Origin: JAUPVL01 sp964481235
GTDB lineage: Bacteria; Patescibacteriota; Saccharimonadia; CAILAD01; BJGX01
NCBI GenBank assembly: GCA_964481235.1
Contig: CAYZYH010000002.1
Coordinates: forward strand, 1 to 64,000
Direction: 5' to 3'
Length of the DNA: 64,000 nucleotides
Shown piece after piece: positions 51,619 to 59,699 of the stretch. The position numbers and the translations under genes are program-made. The notes beneath the pieces were generated by a model. It had not been told where the DNA came from. It ran no database searches and saw only the letters and a program-made list of their open reading frames with translations. Positions within the stretch are counted from its first letter, which is position 1; each line of letters begins with the position of its first letter.

Positions 51619-51654
51619 ACACCCCTCTTAAACACTAAAGCTTAAGAGGGGTGT
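51619..51654 (-). terminator. Terminator hairpin of the 51654 gene
   Basis: Perfect 13-bp stem ACACCCCTCTTAA/TTAAGAGGGGTGT; the stop codon is at its edge. No long U-tract. Confidence 0.7.
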
Positions 51655-51851
51655 TAGTTTGAGCCTTGCAGGCCAGCAAATTTTCTCTGACAAAAATCAC
51701 AAGACTCTAGATGGATTTGAGCAAGTTCTAAGTATCGTTGACCTAAGAACTCGTCTCCTTCCATGTACTCGGGCACTACAATGTCACATCCAGGTGAAGG
51801 CTTGGTGAGTTGGATGTGAGGAAAGGTACTATCTTGTTTGCTAGCAACCAT
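51654..51851 (-). CDS. Small hypothetical protein with CxxC
   Basis: 65 aa from the ATG at 51851, which has AAGGAGG 5 nt upstream; a longer reading (51866) includes this site. ESCDFCQRKFAGL may bind a metal. Single-gene unit with promoter TTGACT-17-TATAGT (51899-51927) and hairpin. Unknown role. Confidence 0.65.
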   Translation of the reverse strand: MVASKQDSTFPHIQLTKPSPGCDIVVPEYMEGDEFLGQRYLELAQIHLESCDFCQRKFAGLQGSN

Positions 51852-51898
51852 ATATACCTCCTTCAAAAGGTCTTTGTGCTAGTCTTTTTGCGTTGCCT

Positions 51899-51927
51899 AC
51901 TATATATTATTGGTTGTAATAAGTCAA
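51899..51927 (-). promoter_or_regulatory. Promoter of the 51654 gene
   Basis: TTGACT (51922-51927), 17-nt spacer, TATAGT (51899-51904). Confidence 0.75.
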
Positions 51928-51933
51928 TACAAT

Positions 51934-52923
51934 CTAGCGAGTCTCTGGCATATCACACTCACTACGAATCTTTCTTTCTAGCTCAGATCTATAGGCTTCT
52001 ATTAGCTTAAAGCCTTTTATCCACTTTTGATCAATATCTACCTCTACTACTCTTACCCTCTCGCCGTTAATGGTTATCCATTTGTCTGTAGCACTATTTC
52101 CATCAGTTTGGTGACCACCGGTTTTAAAATCTACCCGGTATAGTCGTCCAGATTTATGGGTAATTTTTAAATCAACTTTTTTACGATCTTCTTCTACAGT
52201 AGGTTGTTGGGTTCTAATAACATCACTCATGCCTTCACAAACTTCTTTACCTACTACTTCTGTTACAAAACCAGCCACTATAGCCTCGGCTTTGCCATGT
52301 GGCCACTCGCCTATACCGCTCAACCAACCAACTAGCTGATCGCGTGTAAAAGAACCGTCTCGTCTATCTATAATTTCTTTAAGCACATGATTAAATGCAA
52401 CTAATCTATTCATTAATTTGTCATACTGATCTTGTTGTTTTTTAGATCTATTTTTACGATTTGCAGGTAATTTATCTTTGGCTTTTTCTGCTTGGTAAAC
52501 CAACGGAGCTTCTAGTATAAGTTGGCAAAAATACTCCTGGGGGGTGCTGGAGTGATTGGGATTTTTTATAAATCTATCAAGCACATTTTTTCGAGCTATA
52601 GCATCGGGGCGTGTAGTCATTACCTTTACTCTCTGTCTATCTTGCGGATCATGTATATCGGCTAATTTTAAGGGGTGCTGGGGGTTACTAACTTGTTGCG
52701 CCAAACTTATTAGACGTTCTTTTTCTTTGCCCGGAAGAGTTTCAAGTTCGAGTTTTTCAGAACGAGCCTTGTCACGTTCTTCTCTTATACCTACTACAAC
52801 CTCTGCAAACTGTTCAAACTGCGAATCTTCTTTATTAACCAATTCACTTTCTTCGGGCTTGTTTTTGGGCCTACCTTTAGGCTTGTCTCTGTGACCACTT
52901 GGTGTGTGAATCTCAATACTCAT
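51934..52923 (-). CDS. Hypothetical charged protein
   Basis: 329 aa from the ATG at 52923; TAGTAT (52931-52936) ends 7 nt before it, so the mRNA is probably leaderless and the upstream frame is not translated. Residues 20-110 are very charged and coiled-coil-prone. The C-terminal half has KVDLKITHKSGRLYRVDFKTGG followed by DKWITINGERVRVVEVDIDQKWI, where D-x-K resembles a nuclease-type acidic/Lys pair, but I cannot assign a fold. Divergent from rpsT. Confidence 0.62.
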   Translation of the reverse strand: MSIEIHTPSGHRDKPKGRPKNKPEESELVNKEDSQFEQFAEVVVGIREERDKARSEKLELETLPGKEKERLISLAQQVSNPQHPLKLADIHDPQDRQRVKVMTTRPDAIARKNVLDRFIKNPNHSSTPQEYFCQLILEAPLVYQAEKAKDKLPANRKNRSKKQQDQYDKLMNRLVAFNHVLKEIIDRRDGSFTRDQLVGWLSGIGEWPHGKAEAIVAGFVTEVVGKEVCEGMSDVIRTQQPTVEEDRKKVDLKITHKSGRLYRVDFKTGGHQTDGNSATDKWITINGERVRVVEVDIDQKWIKGFKLIEAYRSELERKIRSECDMPETR

Positions 52924-52966
52924 ATTGCTTATACTAACATAACCACCCCAACGGTACCAAGTAGAC

Positions 52967-52995
52967 TTTACATATACAGTAATTTGCGCTATACT
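52967..52995 (+). promoter_or_regulatory. rpsT promoter
   Basis: TTTACA (52967-52972), 17-nt spacer, TATACT (52990-52995); a leader of about 55 nt before rpsT with AAGGA 14 nt before the ATG. Confidence 0.75.
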
Positions 52996-53057
52996 TTCAT
53001 CTGTTACTAAAAATCTTAAGAAAGATTTAAAAAATAAGGAAATCAACTTAAAATAAT

Positions 53058-53456
53058 ATGCCAATTATCAAGTCAGCCAAAAAAAGGATGAAACAAGCCC
53101 AAAAGCGTCAACAATACAATGTGGCTGTTAAATCTTCTGTAAAAAAACAAACCAAGATAGTAAGAGCCGAAATCAACTCTGGTGATGTAAAAAGCAACGA
53201 AGCTCTAGTGTTAGCTATTGCACAACTAGACACTGCCGTAAAAAAGGGTGTGCTACACAAACGCACAGCCGCACGCAAAAAATCACGCCTTACAAAGGCC
53301 TACAATACGGTTGCTAAAAAGCCATTTGGCACCGAAAATCCCGGCAAACCAGGTGTAAAAAAGACTACCAAAAAAGTAGTAGCCAAAAAGCCCGCTAGAA
53401 AAATTGTTACTGCAAAAAAGTCGAAAGCCAACAAAACTACACCTAAGAAAAAATAA
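53058..53456 (+). CDS. rpsT: 30S ribosomal protein S20 with Lys-rich C-terminal extension
   Basis: 132 aa; the usual S20 is about 88 aa. The S20 core is residues 1-88 (MPIIKSAKKRMKQAQKRQQYN, VLHKRTAARKKSRLTKAYN). The added 44 residues are Lys/Thr-rich (KKTTKKVVAKKPARK), histone-H1-like, as seen in some reduced genomes, and may bind RNA. Promoter at 52967-52995; bidirectional terminator follows. Confidence 0.95.
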   Translation: MPIIKSAKKRMKQAQKRQQYNVAVKSSVKKQTKIVRAEINSGDVKSNEALVLAIAQLDTAVKKGVLHKRTAARKKSRLTKAYNTVAKKPFGTENPGKPGVKKTTKKVVAKKPARKIVTAKKSKANKTTPKKK

Positions 53457-53475
53457 TTACTTGTTTGTTTATATT

Positions 53476-53502
53476 AAAAACCCGAGTGATTCTCGGGTTT
53501 TT
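53476..53502. terminator. Bidirectional terminator between rpsT and holA
   Basis: AAAAACCCGAG/CTCGGGTTTTT stem with a 5-nt loop gives a T-tract on either strand. Confidence 0.92.
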
Positions 53503-53539
53503 AATATTCAGCCTAGTTTAAATTAAAATTCTTGCTTAG

Positions 53540-54463
53540 CTAAAGTACGCTTAGTTTATATATAAGATCTTCCATGGCATCGCGAGAATCTCGTTCTCCA
53601 GTTTTTACTGAAAGGTCACATTCTACAATTAGTTGATAGGCTGTTTTTAACTTATCCATCTTGATATTGCGTACCAAATTTTGAGCCTTAGTAGCGGCAT
53701 AAGGTGACACCCCGAGTTCTTTTATCCATTTATTACTGCTAGATTGGTTGTCTTTTGCCAGTACTAACACTCTGTATTGATAAACAATAGCGCCCAGTAT
53801 TTTCTGGTCTGGTTCACCTAGCAAAGAAAGATTGTGGTATAACTTAACTGCTTTTCTGCCTTCGCCTCTAATAATCGCGTCGGTTATCATAAAAGCAGTT
53901 TGCTGTAAGTTGGGCACTACTAATTCATCAATAGATTCGGCAGTGATTTGTGGGTTATATAAAGCCAGTTTTTTTATCTCGTTAAGTAGCTGCCATTGGT
54001 CACTACCCACCCTCTCTATGAGTAAGCTTATTGTGCGATTATCGGCCTTAGCGTGATACTTTTCAATTTCTTGTTTTACCCAGCCTACTAGTTGAACAGG
54101 CATTAGCAGGGCAAAATTTTTAGAATTTTTTTGCTTAGATAACTTCTTAAAATACACACTACGCTTGTCTACCTTACTATCTGTAATAATAATATTGGTA
54201 GAGCTAGGTATGGTATCTAATAGTTCTTGTAGCTTATCGGCACTGAGCTTTTGTGTGCTTAGATCTCTTACAATTATTAGGCGACTACTAACAAACATAG
54301 GTACAACAGCCAGCGAATTGAGTAAATCACTAAGATTGCGCTCGCTCATATCAAAAGTCTCCATATCTGAACTACCGCCAGTCTTTTTGACGTACTGCTG
54401 CTTGATGTCGTCTATGCGCTGGCTTATTGCAAAGCTATTCTCGCCATAAAAGTAAAATATCAT
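53540..54463 (-). CDS. holA: DNA polymerase III delta subunit
   Basis: 307 aa clamp-loader subunit that opens the sliding clamp. The AAA+ like fold begins MIFYFYGENSFAISQRIDDI, and VPMFVSSRLIIVRD, RVGSDQWQLLNEIKKLALY and the C-terminal collar (LGVSPYAATKAQNLVRNIKMDKLKTAYQLIVECD) are typical. -35 TTGATA (54493-54498), 17-nt spacer, GATACT (54470-54475), 6 nt, ATG: a clear leaderless promoter. Confidence 0.93.
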   Translation of the reverse strand: MIFYFYGENSFAISQRIDDIKQQYVKKTGGSSDMETFDMSERNLSDLLNSLAVVPMFVSSRLIIVRDLSTQKLSADKLQELLDTIPSSTNIIITDSKVDKRSVYFKKLSKQKNSKNFALLMPVQLVGWVKQEIEKYHAKADNRTISLLIERVGSDQWQLLNEIKKLALYNPQITAESIDELVVPNLQQTAFMITDAIIRGEGRKAVKLYHNLSLLGEPDQKILGAIVYQYRVLVLAKDNQSSSNKWIKELGVSPYAATKAQNLVRNIKMDKLKTAYQLIVECDLSVKTGERDSRDAMEDLIYKLSVL

Positions 54464-54469
54464 AGTATT

Positions 54470-54498
54470 AGTATCTGGTAATAATTATTAAGTATCAA
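54470..54498 (-). promoter_or_regulatory. holA leaderless promoter
   Basis: TTGATA, 17-nt spacer, GATACT ending 6 nt before the ATG. Confidence 0.8.
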
Positions 54499-54504
54499 GC
54501 TAAG

Positions 54505-55389
54505 TTAGTTAGTTCTGGGTGGTTTTTGACAATGAGTACATACATGGGTGCCTCGCCCGGCTACTCTAATTTTTTGAATTGGTTTACTGCAGTTGGGGCA
54601 AGGTTGGCCGTTAAGCCTAAAAACTTTGGCAAACTTAAGGTAACTCCCTTTTTTACCCTCGGCATCTACATAGTTTCTGTCGCTACTGCCACCTTGGGCT
54701 ATGCTAAGTTTCATTACGTCTATTATTGCGCTAAACAACCTTTTAAGTTTAATAGTGCTAATATTTACAACTTTTGTAGCTGGGTGAATACGAGCGATAA
54801 ATAAACTCTCATCGGCATAGATATTGCCCACGCCAGCTAGAACTGTTTGGTCGAGTATGGCGGCTTTTATTGCTGCACTACCACGTTTTTGTAATGCAGA
54901 ATTAAATTGTTCAAATGTATAATTTTCTTCTAGAGGCTCGGGGCCAAGCTTACTTAAAAATTTATTGTTTTTATAAAGGTCTTTGGAGGGCTCTAATTTA
55001 ACCCAGCCAAATTTACGCTGGTCGTTAAAATACAAAATTGAGCCATTTGTAAACTTAATTGTGACTCGGGTAGATTTGTCGGGTAACTTGTTTACTAAAC
55101 TATCGTTGGGGTGGCCAGCTCCAAAGCGTTTTTTACCATCTACAAACACTAGCTGTCCAGTCATTTTGAGATGAATTAGTAAGCTATAGCCACTCTCAAG
55201 CACAATAATAACTACCTTGCCCCTTCTGTCTACCCTTTCTATTTTGGCACCAATAAGTTTGGTGTTAACAAGTTGTTTTGAGTTAGGAAATCCTTTGGGC
55301 CAATCAAAATCTACCGACCTTACTTGTAAGCCGGGTAAAAACTGCTGCAAACCTATTCGAACTGTCTCTACTTCTGGTAATTCTGGCAT
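54505..55389 (-). CDS. mutM: MutM (Fpg) formamidopyrimidine-DNA glycosylase
   Basis: 294 aa. It must start at PELPEVETVR (Pro2 is the catalytic nucleophile, Glu3 the acid), so ATG 55389 is correct; TATAAT at 55396-55401 ends 6 nt before it. The core has LLIHLKMTGQLVF, LLDQTVLAGVGNIYADESLF and the zinc finger CPNCSKPIQKIRVAGRGTHVCTHC. It excises 8-oxoguanine and has beta/delta lyase activity. Confidence 0.97.
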   Translation of the reverse strand: MPELPEVETVRIGLQQFLPGLQVRSVDFDWPKGFPNSKQLVNTKLIGAKIERVDRRGKVVIIVLESGYSLLIHLKMTGQLVFVDGKKRFGAGHPNDSLVNKLPDKSTRVTIKFTNGSILYFNDQRKFGWVKLEPSKDLYKNNKFLSKLGPEPLEENYTFEQFNSALQKRGSAAIKAAILDQTVLAGVGNIYADESLFIARIHPATKVVNISTIKLKRLFSAIIDVMKLSIAQGGSSDRNYVDAEGKKGSYLKFAKVFRLNGQPCPNCSKPIQKIRVAGRGTHVCTHCQKPPRTN

Positions 55390-55447
55390 ATAGTTATTAT
55401 AAACCAAATACGGTACATTCTATATAACACTAAGCGTCAGCAAATAT

Positions 55448-55476
55448 TTGATGTATATCTGTAGTTATGGTATAAT
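55448..55476 (+). promoter_or_regulatory. Promoter of the 55526 gene
   Basis: TTGATG (55448-55453), 17-nt spacer, extended -10 TGGTATAAT (TATAAT 55471-55476). Confidence 0.8.
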
Positions 55477-55525
55477 ACATGCATTCGTTCTTTAACAACC
55501 CCTACTTACACTGAAAGGCAAGGTA

Positions 55526-56161
55526 ATGCCTAGGTATTCTGTTGTAGTAGCCTGCAAAGAAGAGCCTGCACAACATTTTGAGGTCACCCATGGTGGCTCT
55601 CACCACAGCCGTAAACCTGTTGAACTGCACACCACCGACCAAACCATACTCAAGTACGTGCTACTAACGCACATTAGAAACTTTGAGAGTAAGTATGGTT
55701 GTCCTGATGCTGGCGGACATATCTTTACCAGACAAGACTTACCGAGCCTAAAGATTCGAAAAGGCACTACTTTGGTAGAGTGTTTGCACGGTGCTGTGAA
55801 ATACATGCCGTCTTTTCGCGTCTGCAGCAATTGTGATTGGAAATGCGGTGGTGGCACCGATCTTGGTGATGGTGAATTTTTCTGCTGGAATAAGAAATGC
55901 TGGAATAAATCAGTGGAGCAATTCAGCGCTAAAAAGAGCGCTAGCATTGAAAAACATCGCCGTGAAGGGCTGTGTATATTCGAACAGGCCTGGATAGGGC
56001 TTTGCTCCAAAAACGCAGTCGCCGATCAAGTAGTCTGTAGTGATCATCTGGGTACTAAGTGCCGCTGTGGCGCTCAAGCTACTAGAGAGTGCAGTAATGC
56101 AGGTTCATTTGTATGCGGTAGACCGCTCTGTAATGAGCACCAATGCCCACAGCATTCGTAG
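55526..56161 (+). CDS. Cysteine-rich protein with several putative zinc knuckles
   Basis: 211 aa. Cys/His clusters: VCSNCDWKC (about 102-110), FFCWNKKCW (122-130), CIFEQAWIGLC and CSDH (150-175), CRCGAQATREC and CGRPLCNEHQCPQHS (180-211). These look like four zinc-binding knuckles, perhaps a ribbon plus B-box-like C-terminus. The first 90 residues are a separate beta-rich part. No family recognised. Own promoter, AAGG site and terminator. Confidence 0.68.
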   Translation: MPRYSVVVACKEEPAQHFEVTHGGSHHSRKPVELHTTDQTILKYVLLTHIRNFESKYGCPDAGGHIFTRQDLPSLKIRKGTTLVECLHGAVKYMPSFRVCSNCDWKCGGGTDLGDGEFFCWNKKCWNKSVEQFSAKKSASIEKHRREGLCIFEQAWIGLCSKNAVADQVVCSDHLGTKCRCGAQATRECSNAGSFVCGRPLCNEHQCPQHS

Positions 56162-56195
56162 AAGCCTCTTCTTCTTCACACCGAATCAGTAAGCA

Positions 56196-56229
56196 ATCCC
56201 CACCCTGGGTAACCAGGGCGGGGATTTTT
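56196..56229 (+). terminator. Terminator of the 55526 gene
   Basis: ATCCCCACCCTGG/CCAGGGCGGGGAT (one A-C mismatch) followed by TTTTT. Confidence 0.85.
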
Positions 56230-56281
56230 GAATTATAGAACGTACTCATTTAAAGAAGCATTTAAATTTGTAGAGACAGCA

Positions 56282-56310
56282 TTGACTAATAAGCAATAAT
56301 ATGCTACTAT
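56282..56310 (+). promoter_or_regulatory. Promoter of the small-membrane / receiver-like / Fic operon
   Basis: TTGACT (56282-56287), 17-nt spacer, TACTAT (56305-56310) with an extended TGC. Confidence 0.75.
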
Positions 56311-56359
56311 TATTCAGATCTCCAAATGGAGTCGAACCTATTATTCGGAAAGTGAGACC

Positions 56360-56554
56360 ATGAGCAAAGGCACGGTTGCAGCTCTAGTAGTGGTAGTTCT
56401 GGTGGTGTTGTTTTTGATCTTCGCAGTGAGTAAGTTCACTATTCTTTTCTTGCTGTTTCTGTCTGTTGCGATTAATATCGTGCAGTACAAGATTCGCAAT
56501 AAGAAAGACACCGAGCCAAAGAGTACGTCAGACGAACCTTTTGGCTCACCGTAA
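56360..56554 (+). CDS. Small membrane protein, first gene of the Fic operon
   Basis: 64 aa. A long hydrophobic segment (residues 5-45: LVVVVLVVLFLIFAVSKF, then LLFLSVAINIV) would form two close helices; the tail is charged (KIRNKKDTEPKST). Purine-rich GGAAAG precedes the ATG. It lies 47 nt before the next gene in the same orientation with no terminator between. It may anchor the operon's product or be a membrane-active peptide. Confidence 0.65.
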   Translation: MSKGTVAALVVVVLVVLFLIFAVSKFTILFLLFLSVAINIVQYKIRNKKDTEPKSTSDEPFGSP

Positions 56555-56601
56555 GTAAACTTGGTTACCAAAGAACAAATCACACCCTGAAAGGAGTGAA
56601 G

Positions 56602-56949
56602 ATGGCGACCATTCTGGTGGTTGATGACGAACGAGTACTTAATTTGCGAGATTCTGTACATGTACAAACGTGCAACGAGGCGCTGGTATTTCTCGAGGGT
56701 CAGCCCGTCATCGACGAGCTTTGGCTCGATCACGACCTAGGGCCCGATGAGGACGTAATGCGCCTGGTAGATCACCTATGCGAGATGGCCTTCTTTGAGA
56801 TGGGTTATGAGATTGGTAGAATTGTGGTTCATACTATGAACCCAGTTGGTGCCGAGAACATAATTCGTGCTCTTAACCGCTACTACCCTGTGCATCGTGT
56901 TAACGTCACTCCCTACATTCTCGATATCAACGCGAACGAAAGAGTGTGA
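56602..56949 (+). CDS. Receiver-fold protein resembling cyclic-phosphate-processing receiver domains
   Basis: 115 aa from ATG 56602 (AAGGAG 5 nt upstream; GTG 56596 overlaps that site). MATILVVDDERVL gives the acidic pair; ELWLDHDLGPDED and VVHTMNPVGAENIIRAL are the conserved parts of the small REC-like family predicted to act on RNA 2',3'-cyclic phosphates. No DNA-binding output domain. It is coupled to the Fic gene: its TGA overlaps a GTG and lies 2 nt before the Fic ATG. Function is a family prediction, not demonstrated. Confidence 0.65.
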   Translation: MATILVVDDERVLNLRDSVHVQTCNEALVFLEGQPVIDELWLDHDLGPDEDVMRLVDHLCEMAFFEMGYEIGRIVVHTMNPVGAENIIRALNRYYPVHRVNVTPYILDINANERV

Positions 56950-56951
56950 GC

Positions 56952-57473
56952 ATGTTAACAATGCGTGATTTGCTACCAACTGCAGCCGAGAATGCACTCA
57001 TTGTAGTTGAGTGTGAGTTGCAACAAGATACAACTCCTGAAGCACTTAAAGGTATGGTGTCGGCACTGACGCTCGCCAAGACTTTTGCCTATGGCTGGGG
57101 TCAAAGCAGTGACAGGCCGGATGCCGATACTGTGATGGAGCTTGTGTTGCTACTTGGTGAATACGTGAAGCCTAGTTTTAACAAACAGGGTTGGCGAACT
57201 ACGCCAGTTAGCTTTGCCAATATGACACTAGCTGTACATGCTAGCTCGCTAGCCAATGCCATGAAGCAGTGGTGTTTTCTGTTTGCTAGTCAGCTCTGGG
57301 ATACTGCAGACGAGGCCTACTACGCCTTTGAGCGGATTCATCCGTTTAAAGACGGAAATGGCCGTGTTGGCTGGCTTCTGTGGCTTATCTACACCTACCT
57401 AACCACTGGCGAGTGGCTACAAGAGCTCCCTCCGGAGTTTTCTGAGCTAGCTGCGCGCTTTGGTCACAACTAA
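56952..57473 (+). CDS. Fic-domain protein
   Basis: 173 aa. The Fic core motif HPFKDGNGRVGWLLW (from about residue 129; consensus HPFx[D/E]GNGR) is complete, including the catalytic His and the phosphate-binding loop. Fic enzymes transfer AMP or other phosphate-containing groups to proteins. The inhibitory motif ([S/T]xxxE[G/N]) is not obvious, so regulation may come from a partner. Starts: ATG 56952 or GTG 56946. Operon partner: the receiver-like protein; a strong terminator ends the unit. Confidence 0.85.
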   Translation: MLTMRDLLPTAAENALIVVECELQQDTTPEALKGMVSALTLAKTFAYGWGQSSDRPDADTVMELVLLLGEYVKPSFNKQGWRTTPVSFANMTLAVHASSLANAMKQWCFLFASQLWDTADEAYYAFERIHPFKDGNGRVGWLLWLIYTYLTTGEWLQELPPEFSELAARFGHN

Positions 57474-57475
57474 TC

Positions 57476-57509
57476 AACCCCACCTTCAAAACATTGAAGG
57501 TGGGGTTTT
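57476..57509. terminator. Terminator of the Fic operon, also facing the CCA-adding gene
   Basis: Perfect 14-bp stem AACCCCACCTTCAA/TTGAAGGTGGGGTT with T-tract on plus and a T-run on the minus strand. Confidence 0.88.
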
Positions 57510-57520
57510 ACTTTAATACA

Positions 57521-58975
57521 CTAACGTTCTTGTTCAATAATTTGTTTTGCTATTTCAATTGCTCTGTCATGGTCATTTACAGTTAGGTCGCCGTTGGCAA
57601 ACATTTCTTCTAAGCGGTTTTTAACAATACCTATTAGCTTACCGTCAGCCTTAGTAAAGTCTGGAATAAGAGCCATGATGACCTTACCATCTATGCCAAG
57701 ATCTCGCGCAATGCTAGGTTTTTGCACTTCTGCAGGCTGAGCTTGATGTTTCTTCCATAGATCTACAATTGTATCAAAGGCTGGTTTTTTGTGACCAACT
57801 GAACCGTCTGGCAAAGTTGAGTGACTGGCAATACCATCGGCCTCGTGTAATCTTACCAGGTCACCAAAAGCTGGGTGGTTCATCATTTTCTTTTGATTAG
57901 CTGGTCGCATCTCTGGTAATTGTTTTACATCAATGTGGTGGTCTATTAGCCACAATATGTTTTCTTTTTGAGTATTTGAAAACTTAAGTTTGTTCATAAT
58001 TGGTCGAGCCAGTTCAGCGCTAGTTTGAGCGTGTCCATGAAACTTAAAATAGTTTGGATCTTCGGTGGCTTCTTGGGTGTGTGGCTTGCCGATATCGTGT
58101 AAAAGCGCGGCCCACAAAAGCTCTTCACTAGCATCTAATGGTAGGGCCTCCATTATAAGAAGTTGGTGTGTCCATACGTCACCTTCAGCATGAAACTTTG
58201 AACCTTGCTCAACACCCTTTCCGGTGGTAAGCTCTGGCAGGTAATGATCTAAAATACCTAGTTCGTCCAGATCTTCTAATGCCTCACGACGAGATAGAGC
58301 TGTTTTAAAAATTGCTGTTAGCTCAGTTCTCATTCTTTCGCCCGATATGTTATCTATAACACCTTCTTTTACAGCTTCTTTAAGAGCACGGTGTGTACCT
58401 AACTCGTAGTTAAACCCAAAACGATTTTTAAACCGTACTGCTCGCAAAATGCGCAAAGGGTCTTCTTGTATTCGCTCGTATGGATCACCGACAAAGCGAA
58501 TAAGTTTATTATCTAAATCACTGAGGCTTTCGCCTACAAATAACAATTGATGAGTAACAGGGTCTAGCGCCATATTATTAATTGTAAAATCACGCCTTTC
58601 TAGATCATCCTCTAAAGGAACGTTGTCGGTATAAACTTGAGTAGCTTGACGGCCCAAATGCGCATCTACGTCTTTTCTAAAGGTCGCTATCTCTAACTCT
58701 ACTCCACCAATTATTACTCTAGTAACCACATAAGCCTGCGAGGTATCTGGAGTTTTAGATTTTTCAAATAGTGCTTCTATCTGCTCTGGTTTGGCGTTGG
58801 TAGCAAGATCATTATCTTTTGGTTCTAAACCCAGCATAATATCGCGCACTGCCCCACCAACAATGACGGCTTCAAATCCTTGAGATTGCAGCTTTTCACA
58901 AGCCAAAACTGCCTGATGCCACTCAGGGTGCATTTCGCCTCTAGTCTCGGCTGGATTGTATGGTATAGTCTCCAT
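57521..58975 (-). CDS. cca: CCA-adding tRNA nucleotidyltransferase with HD domain
   Basis: 484 aa class II enzyme that adds CCA to tRNA ends, needed because the four tRNAs and tmRNA here lack an encoded CCA. NTase head: GGAVRDIMLGLEPKDNDLATN with the two Asp; RRDFTINNMALDP; EDPLRILRAVRFKNRFGF (flexible and ribose-binding motifs). Residues 260-400 carry an HD domain (LLWAALLHDIGKPHT, LIDHHIDV), a phosphohydrolase seen in many bacterial homologues. All key residues intact. Confidence 0.95.
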   Translation of the reverse strand: METIPYNPAETRGEMHPEWHQAVLACEKLQSQGFEAVIVGGAVRDIMLGLEPKDNDLATNAKPEQIEALFEKSKTPDTSQAYVVTRVIIGGVELEIATFRKDVDAHLGRQATQVYTDNVPLEDDLERRDFTINNMALDPVTHQLLFVGESLSDLDNKLIRFVGDPYERIQEDPLRILRAVRFKNRFGFNYELGTHRALKEAVKEGVIDNISGERMRTELTAIFKTALSRREALEDLDELGILDHYLPELTTGKGVEQGSKFHAEGDVWTHQLLIMEALPLDASEELLWAALLHDIGKPHTQEATEDPNYFKFHGHAQTSAELARPIMNKLKFSNTQKENILWLIDHHIDVKQLPEMRPANQKKMMNHPAFGDLVRLHEADGIASHSTLPDGSVGHKKPAFDTIVDLWKKHQAQPAEVQKPSIARDLGIDGKVIMALIPDFTKADGKLIGIVKNRLEEMFANGDLTVNDHDRAIEIAKQIIEQER

Positions 58976-59033
58976 TATTGATTATTATACAAGAAATACT
59001 GTTTGGATGGTCTTTTATGTAATAAGTTAATAT

Positions 59034-59061
59034 TGACTATTTGGTATAATTATGCTAATAT
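59034..59061 (+). promoter_or_regulatory. Promoter of the 59099 gene
   Basis: TTGACT (59034-59039), 16-nt spacer, TAATAT (59056-59061) with an extended TGC. Confidence 0.7.
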
Positions 59062-59098
59062 CTAGGCTGTTAATAGCACCTACCGCCAGGAGTTAAGG

Positions 59099-59632
59099 GT
59101 GTCAATAATGACAAAAAATGATCTTGCATCGGTTCATTTGAGGTTCCGTACCTCGAGGGTGCCAGAGAGACTACCCGTGACAGAACCAGAAGATTTAGAA
59201 AGTATGTTCAAAACTGCTACTGCTACTCGTGGTGAAGAACTATGGATGTCTGAAGGCACGGTAGATCTTGAAGGTCTATATGCCCAGATGAATGCGGCCG
59301 GCTACCAGCTAGTGGCAGGTTATGCTCGTGAGCGCTACAACTCCTACGGGGGTGCTAAGCGCACCTATGTTCTACACTTCCACTTTGTGAGAAAAGAAGT
59401 TGCTAGAATCCCTAGTAACATCGCTGAGCTTGAAGAAGCCTTTGATCAACTCGTGAAGAGGGCTTTTTGGAACACTCAGGTGTTTCGTAATCCAGGCGAA
59501 CTTGGCGACTGGCTCAGCTTTGCTTGCACCAATCGCGAGCAGCGTTTCGCCATGGAAGATCTAACAAGACCCAGAGACATTACTGCAGACACAGTAGTCG
59601 ACTTCAATAACGGCATGCCAGTTCTTAAGTAG
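59099..59632 (+). CDS. Hypothetical protein, cassette-type unit
   Basis: 177 aa, starting at GTG 59099, where AGGAG lies 6 nt upstream; ATG 59108 is possible. No recognised domain. The middle has GYQLVAGYARERYNSYGGAKRTYVLHFHFVRKE (beta-rich) and a helical end. Independent promoter and strong terminator. Function unknown. Confidence 0.65.
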   Translation: MSIMTKNDLASVHLRFRTSRVPERLPVTEPEDLESMFKTATATRGEELWMSEGTVDLEGLYAQMNAAGYQLVAGYARERYNSYGGAKRTYVLHFHFVRKEVARIPSNIAELEEAFDQLVKRAFWNTQVFRNPGELGDWLSFACTNREQRFAMEDLTRPRDITADTVVDFNNGMPVLK

Positions 59633-59647
59633 AAAAAATCTACAATA

Positions 59648-59691
59648 CGCCCCGGCGTCTTCCCATTTGGGTTGATGCCGGGGCGGTTTTT
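59648..59691 (+). terminator. Terminator of the 59099 gene
   Basis: CGCCCCGGCGTC/GATGCCGGGGCG (one G-T) with a 14-nt loop, then TTTTT. Confidence 0.85.
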
Positions 59692-59699
59692 ATATATTC

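Noticed and set aside
51934..53064. Longer 376-aa reading of the charged protein
   Set aside because: The extra 47 residues would begin beyond the predicted leaderless start (52923) and overlap the rpsT promoter.
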